Part shown: positions 10,881 to 18,451 of the stretch, in pieces
Numbering within the stretch: the stretch's first letter is position 1
How the letters are laid out: every line of letters starts with the position of its first letter
Assembly: GCF_018860755.1 (NCBI RefSeq)
Contig: NZ_JAHKPW010000070.1
Location: 53,559 to 91,899 of the forward strand
Direction: 5' to 3'
Length of the DNA: 38,341 nucleotides
From: Colwellia sp. D2M02
GTDB taxonomy: Bacteria; Pseudomonadota; Gammaproteobacteria; Enterobacterales; Alteromonadaceae
Notes under the pieces: generated by a model
Told to the model about the DNA's origin: nothing
What the model saw: only the letters and a program-made list of their open reading frames with translations
Database searches by the model: none
Program-made: the position numbers and the translations under genes

Positions 10881-11927
10881 TTAACGTTTAGATGCATGAT
10901 AAATAGTAAAACCTTGTGCTTTAGTGATGACACTTGTACAGCCAATGTATTGTTCCATAATAGGTTGGTAACGTAAGAAACTATTCGCGACTATGGTAAT
11001 ACTTCCTTTCTTTTTTAGATTTTTATGAATACCTGATAAAAAGGTTTCTGTTGCTTGATAATTTGTATTAACCCCTTGATGAAAAGGTGGATTTGAAACA
11101 ATATGCTGATATGTGTTGGTAACTTCAGATAAGCTATTTGAAGGAAACACAGTCGCGTTTATGTTGTTTAATGCTAGTGTTTTTTCTGCCGAAGCAAGCG
11201 CTAATGCACTAACGTCTAATAAGGATAGCTCAACATTCGAATATTTTTTAGCAATAAAGCAACTTATTACTCCAGCACCACAACCAAAGTCGAGGATTTT
11301 ACCTGTTAATTCTTTGGGTAAGTTACTGAGAAGTAATGCTGTACCAATATCAAGTTTTTCTTGGCTGAATACTCCAGGCAGTGAGGCAATCGCTAATTCA
11401 ATCCCGTCCACTGTTATAGCATAGTGCTTGTACCAGCTCTCTAATTTAAAAGGAACAGATCTTTTATTTTCATTCATTAATCCTGCAAATAAAAAGCAAT
11501 GGCGTGCTGAATCAACTTTTTGACAATGTTCTAAAAAGTTTGCAGTTAGTTTAGGAGTTGATTGAATTCCGCCTTTTTTCTCACCAACAATCAGTATTTT
11601 TGTCTCGGCTGTTAAAAAAGGAGCGATCATCGCTAAAGTGAAATTGAGTTCGGCTTTGCTTTTAGGGAAAGCAATAATCACTAAATCGTGTTGTAGCTCA
11701 CTTTCATAAACACAAGTAAAGTTATTATGAATACGACTACCGTGCTTATGAGTCAAGGCTTGATGATCAATAAAATTAGTATTGTAGCAACTTACCTTAG
11801 CACTCTCATTTAGCGTTATTAATTCATCAATAAAGCCATCTTCAGGTAAGTTAATTAATAAAGGCGTTGCTGAAGTGAGTAATTCACTATTACGTAATAA
11901 GACTTGGCTAGGGTTGCTAAGAGACAT
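10881..11927 (-). CDS. rsmC: 16S rRNA (guanine1207-N2)-methyltransferase RsmC
   Basis: The 348-aa protein is a SAM-dependent methyltransferase of the RsmC/RlmG type. In E. coli RsmC modifies G1207 of 16S rRNA in the 30S subunit. The SAM-binding motif DFGCGAG and the catalytic NPPFHQG motif are visible in the C-terminal half. The N-terminal half is the degenerate duplicate domain typical of the family. The reading frame stays open to an ATG at 12026, but the start is placed at 11927. From there the protein begins MSLSNPSQVLLRNS, matching the way RsmC begins, and the longer version would overlap the likely promoter of the riboswitch leader on the other strand. The 33 extra residues look like a chance hydrophobic extension. 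Confidence 0.85.
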   Translation of the reverse strand: MSLSNPSQVLLRNSELLTSATPLLINLPEDGFIDELITLNESAKVSCYNTNFIDHQALTHKHGSRIHNNFTCVYESELQHDLVIIAFPKSKAELNFTLAMIAPFLTAETKILIVGEKKGGIQSTPKLTANFLEHCQKVDSARHCFLFAGLMNENKRSVPFKLESWYKHYAITVDGIELAIASLPGVFSQEKLDIGTALLLSNLPKELTGKILDFGCGAGVISCFIAKKYSNVELSLLDVSALALASAEKTLALNNINATVFPSNSLSEVTNTYQHIVSNPPFHQGVNTNYQATETFLSGIHKNLKKKGSITIVANSFLRYQPIMEQYIGCTSVITKAQGFTIYHASKR

Positions 11928-12015
11928 AGATAACTGGCACAGATAAAATAAAAGAAGCGTTATTACTATTCTACGATAATTTACAAAATTGGAATAGCAC
12001 CGCAGTAGTCTTTTA

Positions 12016-12044
12016 TTGAATATCATTTTAAAAAATGCTTAAAT
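12016..12044 (+). promoter_or_regulatory. Likely sigma-70 promoter of the riboswitch-dapA unit
   Basis: A -35-like TTGAAT (12016-12021) and a -10-like TTAAAT (12039-12044) are separated by exactly 17 bp, with an extended -10 TGC just before the hexamer. Transcription would start near 12051, just upstream of the leader hairpin and riboswitch. Pattern match only. Confidence 0.5.
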
Positions 12045-12062
12045 AGCGCCGTCCCTAATTCA

Positions 12063-12087
12063 GGTTTAATAGTTTGGCTATTAAACC
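12063..12087 (+). other. Hairpin at the 5' end of the dapA leader
   Basis: A perfect 10-bp stem (GGTTTAATAG with CTATTAAACC) has a 5-nt loop. It lies 5 nt before the riboswitch P1 stem and has no T tract, so it is more likely a 5' stabilising hairpin than a terminator. Confidence 0.6.
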
Positions 12088-12092
12088 AAAGG

Positions 12093-12303
12093 GGCCAGAA
12101 GAGGAGCGTTAACCAGGTAATTACTATTGCGGTATTTTGAGGTAACTCAGAATATGGAGATCAAACTCCAATAATAGTAATGAGGGGGATTAACGCCGAG
12201 ATAGCGAGCTTTTTGATGAGTTAGCTATCGGTTGTTTGGGCTGAATCCCAACAATTGTCACTAGTAACTATTTTATAGTTATATAAGTGGAGAGCTTCTG
12301 GCC
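12093..12303 (+). ncRNA. Lysine riboswitch (L box)
   Basis: The leader carries the conserved elements of the lysine riboswitch in order. P1 pairs 12093-12101 with 12295-12303 (9 bp, perfect). The AGAGGAGCG segment follows. P2 pairs GCGTTAA (12106-12112) with TTAACGC (12190-12196), followed by the hallmark GCCGAG. P3 pairs GATAGC with GCTATC. P4 is TTGTTTGGG-CTGAA-TCCCAACAA, followed by TGTCA. P5 pairs TAACTA with TAGTTA, and the 3' strand ends TGGAGAGCTTCTGG. The aptamer binds L-lysine and in known cases turns down lysine synthesis or uptake genes. Here it precedes dapA. The region after it can form alternative pairings around the dapA start and has no T-tract terminator, so control is probably at translation. 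Confidence 0.95.
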
Positions 12304-12355
12304 TTTGCATAAGTGCCTAAATACATTCATTGTATTGTTGCTCTTCTTTGTAATT

Positions 12356-12424
12356 GCCAAGAACTCTCCGAACTATCACTGCTGTGTACAATAAACATGG
12401 CTAAACAAGAGTTCGAGAGTAATG
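12356..12424 (+). promoter_or_regulatory. Expression platform of the lysine riboswitch (start-site sequestering)
   Basis: ACTCTCCGAACT (12363-12374) can pair with AGTTCGAGAGT (12410-12420), directly in front of the dapA ATG at 12422, giving 11 bp with one bulged C. The same segment can instead pair with the 3' arm of P1: 12289-12302 with 12356-12369, 13 bp with two single-base bulges. The two pairings exclude each other, and the second also excludes P1. Lysine binding should stabilise P1, free the sequestering strand and hide the start. No T tract follows. Confidence 0.7.
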
Positions 12425-13354
12425 ACTTCAATTCATTCTTCAGATGTTCAAACTAATAAGGCCGTACAACACTGTGCGCTTTGGACAGCTTTAGTTACCC
12501 CTTTTAATCAGAATGGCAGCGTCGACTTTATAAGTTTGCGTGAAATTGCTCAGCATCAAGCTGCTGCAGGTAATGGTATTTTATTACTTGGTAGTACAGG
12601 CGAAGGGTTGGCGCTAACAGCTGAAGAGCAATTCTCGATTGTTGACTTTATTTGTGGTTTAGCGCTGGATACACCGCTTATGGTGGCTGTTGGTGGCTCT
12701 AATTTATCTGAGCAATTACAGTGGTTAGCACAATGTAATAGCCTACCTATTGATGCCTATTTGCTTGCCACGCCGATATACGCAAAACCAGGACCTGTAG
12801 GTCAAACACAATGGTTTAGTGCCTTATTAGATGCGGCCAAATTCCCGTGCATGCTATACAACGTCCCTTCACGGAGTGGTGTTGATATTCCCATTGAAAC
12901 CTTACAACAAATTCAAAACCACCCAAATTGTTGGGCAATGAAAGAAGCTAGCGGCGATATTAATAAGTTTTTAGCTTACCGTCAGCATTGTCCTGAAATT
13001 GATCTTTATAGTGGTGAAGATGCTATGGTGCCGTACCTTGTTTCCGGTGGTGTTAAAGGCTTAGTGTCTGTTTGCGCCAATGCATGGCCTGAAGCCACCA
13101 AAAAATATGTTGAGTGCTGTCTTTCTAAAACAGCAACGCAATGTCAAACACTTTTCCCGCTATGGCAAAATGCGGTAGACGCATTGTTTGCCGTGGCAAA
13201 TCCTATTCCCGTGAAAGTGTTAATGCACCAACAAGGCGTTATTAGCCATAACACACTGCGCGCACCATTAACGGCATTAGAGTTAGCTAATAGTGATGAT
13301 ATTCAGCACTTTGATCAGCGCATTGCGCAGTGGCTTGCGGCTTATTCAACATAA
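12422..13354 (+). CDS. dapA: 4-hydroxy-tetrahydrodipicolinate synthase family protein (DapA)
   Basis: The 310-aa protein is a class I aldolase-type (beta/alpha)8 barrel of the DapA/NAL family. DapA condenses pyruvate with aspartate semialdehyde in the first committed step of lysine and diaminopimelate synthesis. The Schiff-base lysine is Lys174 in AMKEASGD, the catalytic tyrosine Tyr146 in YNVPSRSG, and the DapA-type arginine is Arg151 in the same motif. The usual GTTGE loop reads GSTGE, a small change. A tail of about 15 extra residues precedes the domain. The start at 12422 is fixed by the riboswitch leader that ends on it. It heads a cluster with dapD, a decarboxylase and a deacylase. The lysine riboswitch supports a lysine-pathway role. 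Confidence 0.92.
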   Translation: MTSIHSSDVQTNKAVQHCALWTALVTPFNQNGSVDFISLREIAQHQAAAGNGILLLGSTGEGLALTAEEQFSIVDFICGLALDTPLMVAVGGSNLSEQLQWLAQCNSLPIDAYLLATPIYAKPGPVGQTQWFSALLDAAKFPCMLYNVPSRSGVDIPIETLQQIQNHPNCWAMKEASGDINKFLAYRQHCPEIDLYSGEDAMVPYLVSGGVKGLVSVCANAWPEATKKYVECCLSKTATQCQTLFPLWQNAVDALFAVANPIPVKVLMHQQGVISHNTLRAPLTALELANSDDIQHFDQRIAQWLAAYST

Positions 13355-13368
13355 ATTAAAAATTCAGA

Positions 13369-13398
13369 GAAAGTGCTGCGATAAGTTCGAGTACTTTC
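13369..13398 (+). other. Hairpin in the dapA-dapD spacer
   Basis: A 9-bp stem including one G-U pair (GAAAGTGCT with AGTACTTTC) has a 12-nt loop. No T tract follows, so it may protect the upstream message end rather than terminate it. Confidence 0.45.
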
Positions 13399-13453
13399 CT
13401 TCAACATAAACCTTAAATTTTAACGTAAATAGATATAATAATTGGAGTAGAAA

Positions 13454-14203
13454 ATGGATTGGCAAGATGTAATTGCACAACTAGAAGCGGGTACTTTGCG
13501 AGCTGCAAGTCAAGATGAAAATGGTAACTGGCATGCAAATGTTGAAGTTAAGCAAGGTATTTTAGCAGCGTTTAAAGCAGGCGAAAATATTAGTTTTTCT
13601 GATAACTACCAAGGCTTTGTTGATAAGCATAATTTACCAGCACGTCAATTCACGCCACAAGATGGAGTACGTTTAGTACCAGGCGGCTCTTCAGTGCGTG
13701 CAGGTGCTCATGTTGCATCAGGCGTTATTATTATGCCACCAGCCTATATTAATGTTGGGGCATTTGTTGACAGTGGTACTATGGTTGATAGTCACGCTTT
13801 AATTGGTTCATGTGCACAAATTGGTAAAAACGTACATGTTTCTGCAGCGGTACAAATTGGTGGTGTATTAGAGCCAATTGGCGCTAGCCCAGTGATTATT
13901 GAAGACGATGCATTTTTAAGTGCTGGCGTTGTGGTTGTTGAAGGTATTGTCGTTAAAAAAGGCGCAGTATTAGCACCAGGCGTTTCATTATCTAAATCTG
14001 TGCCAGTATACGATTGTGTTAACCAAGTTATGCGTGAAAAAGGTGCTGAAATCCCTGAACGTGCTGTTGTTGTACCAGGTACTCGCCCAGTTAAAGGCGA
14101 GTGGGCACAAGCGCAAGGCTTAAACATGGCATGTGCACTAATCGTTAAGTACCGTGATGAGCAAAGTGATGCTTCTTTAGAGTTAGAGTCTATCTTACGC
14201 TAA
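13454..14203 (+). CDS. dapD: 2,3,4,5-tetrahydropyridine-2,6-dicarboxylate N-succinyltransferase (DapD)
   Basis: The 249-aa protein belongs to the DapD family, which transfers succinyl from succinyl-CoA to tetrahydrodipicolinate. The left-handed beta-helix hexapeptide repeats fill residues of about 85-190. Blocks shared with E. coli DapD include the MVD of GTMVDS, GSCAQIGKNVH, IGGVLEP and IIEDDAFLSA. The protein is about 25 residues shorter than E. coli DapD because the N-terminal helical domain is reduced, which may affect trimer contacts. It follows dapA by 99 bp on the same strand and precedes the decarboxylase gene. A good ribosome binding site (TGGAG) stands before the ATG. Succinylation is inferred from family; acetyl transfer is less likely because DapH proteins differ. 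Confidence 0.93.
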   Translation: MDWQDVIAQLEAGTLRAASQDENGNWHANVEVKQGILAAFKAGENISFSDNYQGFVDKHNLPARQFTPQDGVRLVPGGSSVRAGAHVASGVIIMPPAYINVGAFVDSGTMVDSHALIGSCAQIGKNVHVSAAVQIGGVLEPIGASPVIIEDDAFLSAGVVVVEGIVVKKGAVLAPGVSLSKSVPVYDCVNQVMREKGAEIPERAVVVPGTRPVKGEWAQAQGLNMACALIVKYRDEQSDASLELESILR

Positions 14204-14231
14204 TTTACTGAGTATTTACTGATTATTAAGT

Positions 14232-14266
14232 GAGGTAATAAGCGAATCTATTTTACTTGTTACCTC
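14232..14266 (+). other. Hairpin after dapD, possible weak terminator
   Basis: An 11-bp stem with one G-U pair (GAGGTAATAAG with CTTGTTACCTC) has a 13-nt loop and is followed by TTTAAA. The short T run makes termination partial at best, which would lower expression of the two downstream genes rather than cut them off. Confidence 0.45.
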
Positions 14267-14384
14267 TTTAAACGTGACTTTGTTATATGGTTTTTAGCTG
14301 AGTTCACTTTACTAACTGTCGAATTAACCAAACTTAACACAACATAACTAACACGACACAACCTAACATAACCTAAGAAAAATT

Positions 14385-15626
14385 ATGACAACACATCCTA
14401 GCTGGTTCGATCTTAGTATTAAAAGTGCCTTAACTGCTCATCAGTCACCGGAGCATGAACAGGCATATTTTGTTTATCAACTCGATGCTCTTAAAGCACA
14501 CTTAGCTAAATTACAGCAGCAAGATGTGATTAAGTTATGGTTTGCGGTTAAAGCGAATCCATTATCGAAAATAATTCAAACACTTGATAGTGAAGGCTTT
14601 AATTTTGATGTCGCTAGTTCCGGTGAATTAGCGCAAGTGTTAGCGCAAGGCATTAACCCTGAACGTATTTTAAATACCGGGCCTGCTAAAACCAAAAAGC
14701 AACTAAGCGCTTTTTTACAACAAGGCGTGCGCACTTTTGTGGTGGAAAGTTTAAATCAATTAACGTGGTTAAATGAAGCGGTTATCGAGCAAAAGTTAAC
14801 TGATGATAAGCCAGCGGTTTTACTGCGAGTGCAATTACAATGGCAAGAAGGTGAGAAAAACCCACTTGGAGGCAATAGCCTTACGCCATTTGGTTTATCT
14901 GTTGAACAATGGCAAAGTATTCATGTTGATGATTTCCCTGCACTTAATCTTTGTGGTTTACATATTTTTCAGTGGGGCAATATGCTCAGTAATGAAAAAA
15001 TGTACTCATTGTGGGGGCAAATGGTTGCACCATTAACGGGCCTTGCTAACGTCATTGGCATGGATTTGAAAATACTCGATTTAGGCGGCGGTTTAGGAAT
15101 TGATTATTTAGACCAAGGACAAACGCTGTCTTGGCCACAAATTATTGAAGATTTAGCAAAAATAAAAGCACAAGCTGGTGTTGAAGAGTTATGGCTTGAA
15201 TTGGGACGTTATGCTGTTGCTGAGTGCGGCTATTATGTGGTTCCTGTGGTTGATAGAAAAATGAACTATGGGCAAGAGCAATTAGTATTGTCTGCAGGGA
15301 TTAATCATCTAATACGCCCAGCGATTACCGACCAACCTTTTCCGGTAACTCTCCTAAGAAGTGATAACAATGCTGCTCAAGGAGCGGAACAACTATTTGA
15401 TATACATGGCCCTTTATGTACCAGTATGGATAAGTTAGGTCGTTTACCGTTACCTAATGATGTTGAAGTGGGTGATGAACTGGTTTTTGGTTATTGTGGC
15501 GCTTATGGCTTTACCGAAAGTATGCCATTTTTCTTATGTCATGAACTCGCTGCAGAATATGTTTTTCAAGATGGAAAATTAACTGAGGTAAGAGCCGCCC
15601 AAGCAGCAGCCTCTTATTTAGCTTAG
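14385..15626 (+). CDS. LysA-like PLP-dependent decarboxylase (fold type III)
   Basis: The 413-aa protein belongs to the LysA/ornithine decarboxylase group. The PLP lysine is Lys56 in FAVKANP, the glycine-rich phosphate loop is LGGGLG near 233-238, and the second active-site segment contains Cys345 in GPLCTSMDKLGR and Tyr374 in GAYGF. The family's common HxGSQ motif is replaced by HIFQWGN (from residue 193). The C-terminal GAYGFTESMPFFL resembles the BtrK, PvsE and SbnH branch, whose substrates are acylated or conjugated amino acids, more than standard LysA. The context next to dapA and dapD under a lysine riboswitch argues for diaminopimelate or a succinylated derivative as substrate. The exact substrate is not settled by sequence, so no symbol is given. 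Confidence 0.8.
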   Translation: MTTHPSWFDLSIKSALTAHQSPEHEQAYFVYQLDALKAHLAKLQQQDVIKLWFAVKANPLSKIIQTLDSEGFNFDVASSGELAQVLAQGINPERILNTGPAKTKKQLSAFLQQGVRTFVVESLNQLTWLNEAVIEQKLTDDKPAVLLRVQLQWQEGEKNPLGGNSLTPFGLSVEQWQSIHVDDFPALNLCGLHIFQWGNMLSNEKMYSLWGQMVAPLTGLANVIGMDLKILDLGGGLGIDYLDQGQTLSWPQIIEDLAKIKAQAGVEELWLELGRYAVAECGYYVVPVVDRKMNYGQEQLVLSAGINHLIRPAITDQPFPVTLLRSDNNAAQGAEQLFDIHGPLCTSMDKLGRLPLPNDVEVGDELVFGYCGAYGFTESMPFFLCHELAAEYVFQDGKLTEVRAAQAAASYLA

Positions 15627-15662
15627 TTAGTGATATTTAGTAACCTTTAGTTGAGATTGAAA

Positions 15663-16802
15663 ATGAATACCTTTACAAAAAAAGTCATGTCGGTAGGTGA
15701 AATGGCTAGCGGTGCCAAATTAACGGTACCCGTTTATTCTTTTGTTAGTGAAAATGCCTGTGGTCCTAATGTTTATATACAGGCCAATATGCACGGCGCA
15801 GAAGTGCAAGGTAATGCGGTAATATTTCAGTTACTTGAGTTACTACAACATTGCCGTTTGAATGCGAATATCACTTTAGTGCCTTACGCTAATCCTGTTG
15901 CTTGTAATCACAAAAATGGCGAATACACCTTAGGGCGATTTGATCCTATTACCGGTGTAAACTGGAATCGTATGTACCATTTTGATGAGAGTGTTATTGA
16001 ACCTTTTTCTCAAAACTACATAGATGCGACCGAAGAAGACATCAATAACAATTTTAGAGCGTTAATGCTTAACGAGATTGAGCAAAAGCTAGACCATAAT
16101 ATTTTTGGCTTAACAACCGGTCAACGTATCGCTTATCAACTACAGCGCTTGGCTTATCAAGCTGATATAGTTTTAGATTTACACACAGGTCCTATTTCCA
16201 GTAAACATTTATATTGCCCTGAATATGCACAAGCGAGTGCGAATTATTTTGATATTCCTCACACCCTATTAATTCCTAATGATTTTGATGGGGCTATGGA
16301 TGAAGCAACTTTTTGCCCTTGGTGGAGCTTGCAGCAAGCTTTTGAAAAACAAGGCCGAAAATTTACCATGGGACAAGGGCTGTTTAATAAAGAAAGTTTT
16401 ACCGTAGAGCTAGGCTCACAAGAGCAAATTGACTTAGACGTCGCTAAAGACGACGCGGTAAGTATTTTAGCTTATCTGCACTATAAAGGTGTGATTAGTA
16501 ATGATGAATACCAACCACAAGCAATGACGCGTTATGCGTGTTACCTTAACGACTACAAAGCATTATACTCTCCAATGGGTGGCATGGTTGATTATTTAGC
16601 TGAGTTTGGTGAGGTTTTAGCGGCAGGTGAGCCATTAGCTCGAATTTTACGAATGGATAATTATGGTGATGGTGAAGCACTACATTATGTTTCACTAGAT
16701 AAACCTGTTATTCCAATCTTACATTTTGCCTCTGCAAGTGTTAACCAAGGCACAGAGCTTTATAAAGTTTTTTATAATTACTTTGAGTTACCCGAAAGTT
16801 AA
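15663..16802 (+). CDS. AstE/aspartoacylase-type zinc deacylase (M14-like)
   Basis: The 379-aa protein belongs to the succinylglutamate desuccinylase/aspartoacylase family of zinc-dependent amide hydrolases. Zinc ligands are seen as His44 and Glu47 in NMHGAE and His174 in DLHTG. The likely catalytic glutamate is Glu249 in FTVELGSQE. A C-terminal beta domain (about 290-375) with a GEVLAAGEPLARI segment resembles a biotinyl-like barrel found in this family. The start is placed at the ATG at 15663 because the in-frame TTG at 15651 adds only four unlikely residues. It is the last gene of the dapA cluster, 36 bp after the decarboxylase. It could remove a succinyl group from a diaminopimelate-pathway intermediate, in place of DapE. 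That is inference. Confidence 0.82.
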   Translation: MNTFTKKVMSVGEMASGAKLTVPVYSFVSENACGPNVYIQANMHGAEVQGNAVIFQLLELLQHCRLNANITLVPYANPVACNHKNGEYTLGRFDPITGVNWNRMYHFDESVIEPFSQNYIDATEEDINNNFRALMLNEIEQKLDHNIFGLTTGQRIAYQLQRLAYQADIVLDLHTGPISSKHLYCPEYAQASANYFDIPHTLLIPNDFDGAMDEATFCPWWSLQQAFEKQGRKFTMGQGLFNKESFTVELGSQEQIDLDVAKDDAVSILAYLHYKGVISNDEYQPQAMTRYACYLNDYKALYSPMGGMVDYLAEFGEVLAAGEPLARILRMDNYGDGEALHYVSLDKPVIPILHFASASVNQGTELYKVFYNYFELPES

Positions 16803-16818
16803 AATTAAGGTTAGTGTT

Positions 16819-16890
16819 AAAAATATAACGAAGGTGCTGCGTATAGCAGCATCTTCATCATGAACTCCATGACGGAGAAGTTATATTTTT
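16819..16890. terminator. Branched bidirectional terminator between the dap cluster and the TraF_2 gene
   Basis: An outer 11-bp stem pairs AAAAATATAAC (16819-16829) with GTTATATTTTT (16880-16890). It encloses an 11-bp hairpin with one G-U pair (16830-16840 with 16846-16856) and a small 4-bp hairpin (16865-16868 with 16874-16877). The A and T tracts at both ends suit convergent transcription. The right arm covers the stop codon of the minus-strand gene. Confidence 0.7.
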
Positions 16891-18149
16891 AAGCCAAGCT
16901 GTAAAGCCGCACCATAAGTATCGTTATTACCCGCAAAACCTGCAATATCAATAGCGAGAACATCCCAAGGCGATATACCAAAACCTAAGGTATACAGATC
17001 GCCATCTACATCATTTAAGTCACTACGTAAGCCCATACGTAATTGTACACTTTCAAATAGGGTAAACTCTGCACCGAGTGCAACATATTTAGAGGGAGTG
17101 AGAGAAATAAAGTGCTCTCTATCGGCTAAATCGATTTCGGTTGCTAAGGTTAACCAACTATTTTGGTAACTAAAACCTACTGAAGTTGTTGGTTTTAAAC
17201 TGAAATTAATGTTGGGATCTGTCGGCTGTATTTGTTTACTGTACTCTACTTGTCGAGAGATTAGGTTGTCGCTTACTAAAGCCGCATGCCACTGACGTTC
17301 GTCGCCCCAAGCAACATACAAACCTAAATCAACATTGAGATGACTATCATTGGTTAAGTATTCATCATTGTTTAAATCAAACTCATCTTCATTAAAGTTA
17401 CTAATATTTAGTTTTCTATATAATAAATCGATACGTTGGTATTTAAGTTTACTCCCTATACTTATTTCATAATGATTATTGTTAGTAATTTGATAGCCCA
17501 ACATAACCCCCGCTTCAGCCAACGAATAACCAAGACCATTAGCGGTAGACTTTAGTTGAGTTAAATCTAAATAACCTTGATTAATGGCTTCTTCTAGTAA
17601 TAAAGCATCATTATCATTGTAATTAACCACACCACCTATACGTCCAAATTGATTAGTGAATAATCCAAAACTTAAATATTTATTAGGAATAATAAGTTGA
17701 AAGTTTAAGCCGTTTCGAACATTAACAACTTTATTATCTATTGCGGCTAAGTTGTGAATAATAGTATCAACACTATCATGCAAATGGTTTGTAGTACTGG
17801 TGTTATTAATATCGTTAGCCAGACTTGATAAGTCGTTTGATATTTGCTCTGCAATATCAATGACGTTGTATTGATCGCTGCCCATCCCTCCCAAGTTAAA
17901 TGAGAAATAGACATCATCTTCTAACGTGTATTTAGTTAGTAGCGCGGGGTTACTTAACGAGGACGTGAAATCTTGAGTAATAGCTGTAAAACCTTGCCCA
18001 GCACGCTTTGCTGTAAAGCTGTCGGCATAACTAACCTGATAGTATAAAAGTGATAGTGTTAATAAGATAAACTTACTAAGAAATGGTTTAGTGATTGCAG
18101 CATGATGAGCCTCATAAGATCTTAAATAATTATTGCTAATAAAAGTCAT
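16881..18149 (-). CDS. Outer-membrane beta-barrel protein of the TraF_2 type
   Basis: The 422-aa protein resembles the PF13729 (TraF_2) family, often labelled conjugal transfer protein TraF but found in chromosomes of marine gammaproteobacteria with no transfer genes. A hydrophobic segment near residues 27-40 and a likely cleavage after SYA near 42 give a signal peptide, though with an unusually long N-terminal leader. The mature start (DSFTAKRAGQGFTAITQDF, then SLSNPALL) resembles the plug region of FadL-like barrels, and the rest alternates as beta strands ending in an aromatic-free GLKI. A helical insert of about 60 residues (near 90-145) looks coiled. Role unknown. It is transcribed alone and shares a terminator with the dap cluster. 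Confidence 0.75.
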   Translation of the reverse strand: MTFISNNYLRSYEAHHAAITKPFLSKFILLTLSLLYYQVSYADSFTAKRAGQGFTAITQDFTSSLSNPALLTKYTLEDDVYFSFNLGGMGSDQYNVIDIAEQISNDLSSLANDINNTSTTNHLHDSVDTIIHNLAAIDNKVVNVRNGLNFQLIIPNKYLSFGLFTNQFGRIGGVVNYNDNDALLLEEAINQGYLDLTQLKSTANGLGYSLAEAGVMLGYQITNNNHYEISIGSKLKYQRIDLLYRKLNISNFNEDEFDLNNDEYLTNDSHLNVDLGLYVAWGDERQWHAALVSDNLISRQVEYSKQIQPTDPNINFSLKPTTSVGFSYQNSWLTLATEIDLADREHFISLTPSKYVALGAEFTLFESVQLRMGLRSDLNDVDGDLYTLGFGISPWDVLAIDIAGFAGNNDTYGAALQLGLKI

Positions 18150-18451
18150 AATAAATAATTCCTTCTTATTATTATTAATAAACCCACTATTTTTGAAAGT
18201 TTATGGTGAGTTTATTAAAGCTTAGTAGAGCAATAATATATTAGCTATTGATAGGCACAGATAAAGTGATAAATATTAAGTTATTAGCTGATTTTAGATA
18301 GACACATTTTGCTGAGCATTCAGGCGAACAATGCTCTCGATACCATAGGAGAGTGATAGACCTTATTCTGTATTAATAAGGTCTGAATGGTTAGGGGCTG
18401 GTGCTGCACACTTTGAACTATTGACTGGTAAATACTTAAACAGATTAGCCG
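18150..18451. other. Intergenic region with three successive hairpins
   Basis: No gene was seen. Three stem-loops follow each other: GAGCATT/AATGCTC (18314-18336), CTCTC/GAGAG (18335-18354) and a 9-bp GACCTTATT/AATAAGGTC (18359-18383). None has a T tract on either strand. The stretch lies downstream of cvfB and upstream of the TraF_2 gene. Confidence 0.5.

Noticed and set aside
11928..12026. N-terminal extension of the RsmC reading frame with a hydrophobic stretch resembling a signal anchor
   Set aside because: RsmC is cytoplasmic and homologues begin like the sequence from 11927. The extension overlaps a likely promoter for the divergent riboswitch leader.
12063..12087. Leader hairpin as a terminator for rsmC on the opposite strand or for an upstream gene
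   Set aside because: Neither side has a T tract and rsmC starts, not ends, near here.
13369..13398. Hairpin after dapA as an intrinsic terminator
   Set aside because: There is no T tract after it, and the downstream dapD gene has no obvious promoter of its own in the short gap.
14803..15036. 77-codon frame inside the decarboxylase gene
   Set aside because: It overlaps a well-supported enzyme and has no family resemblance.
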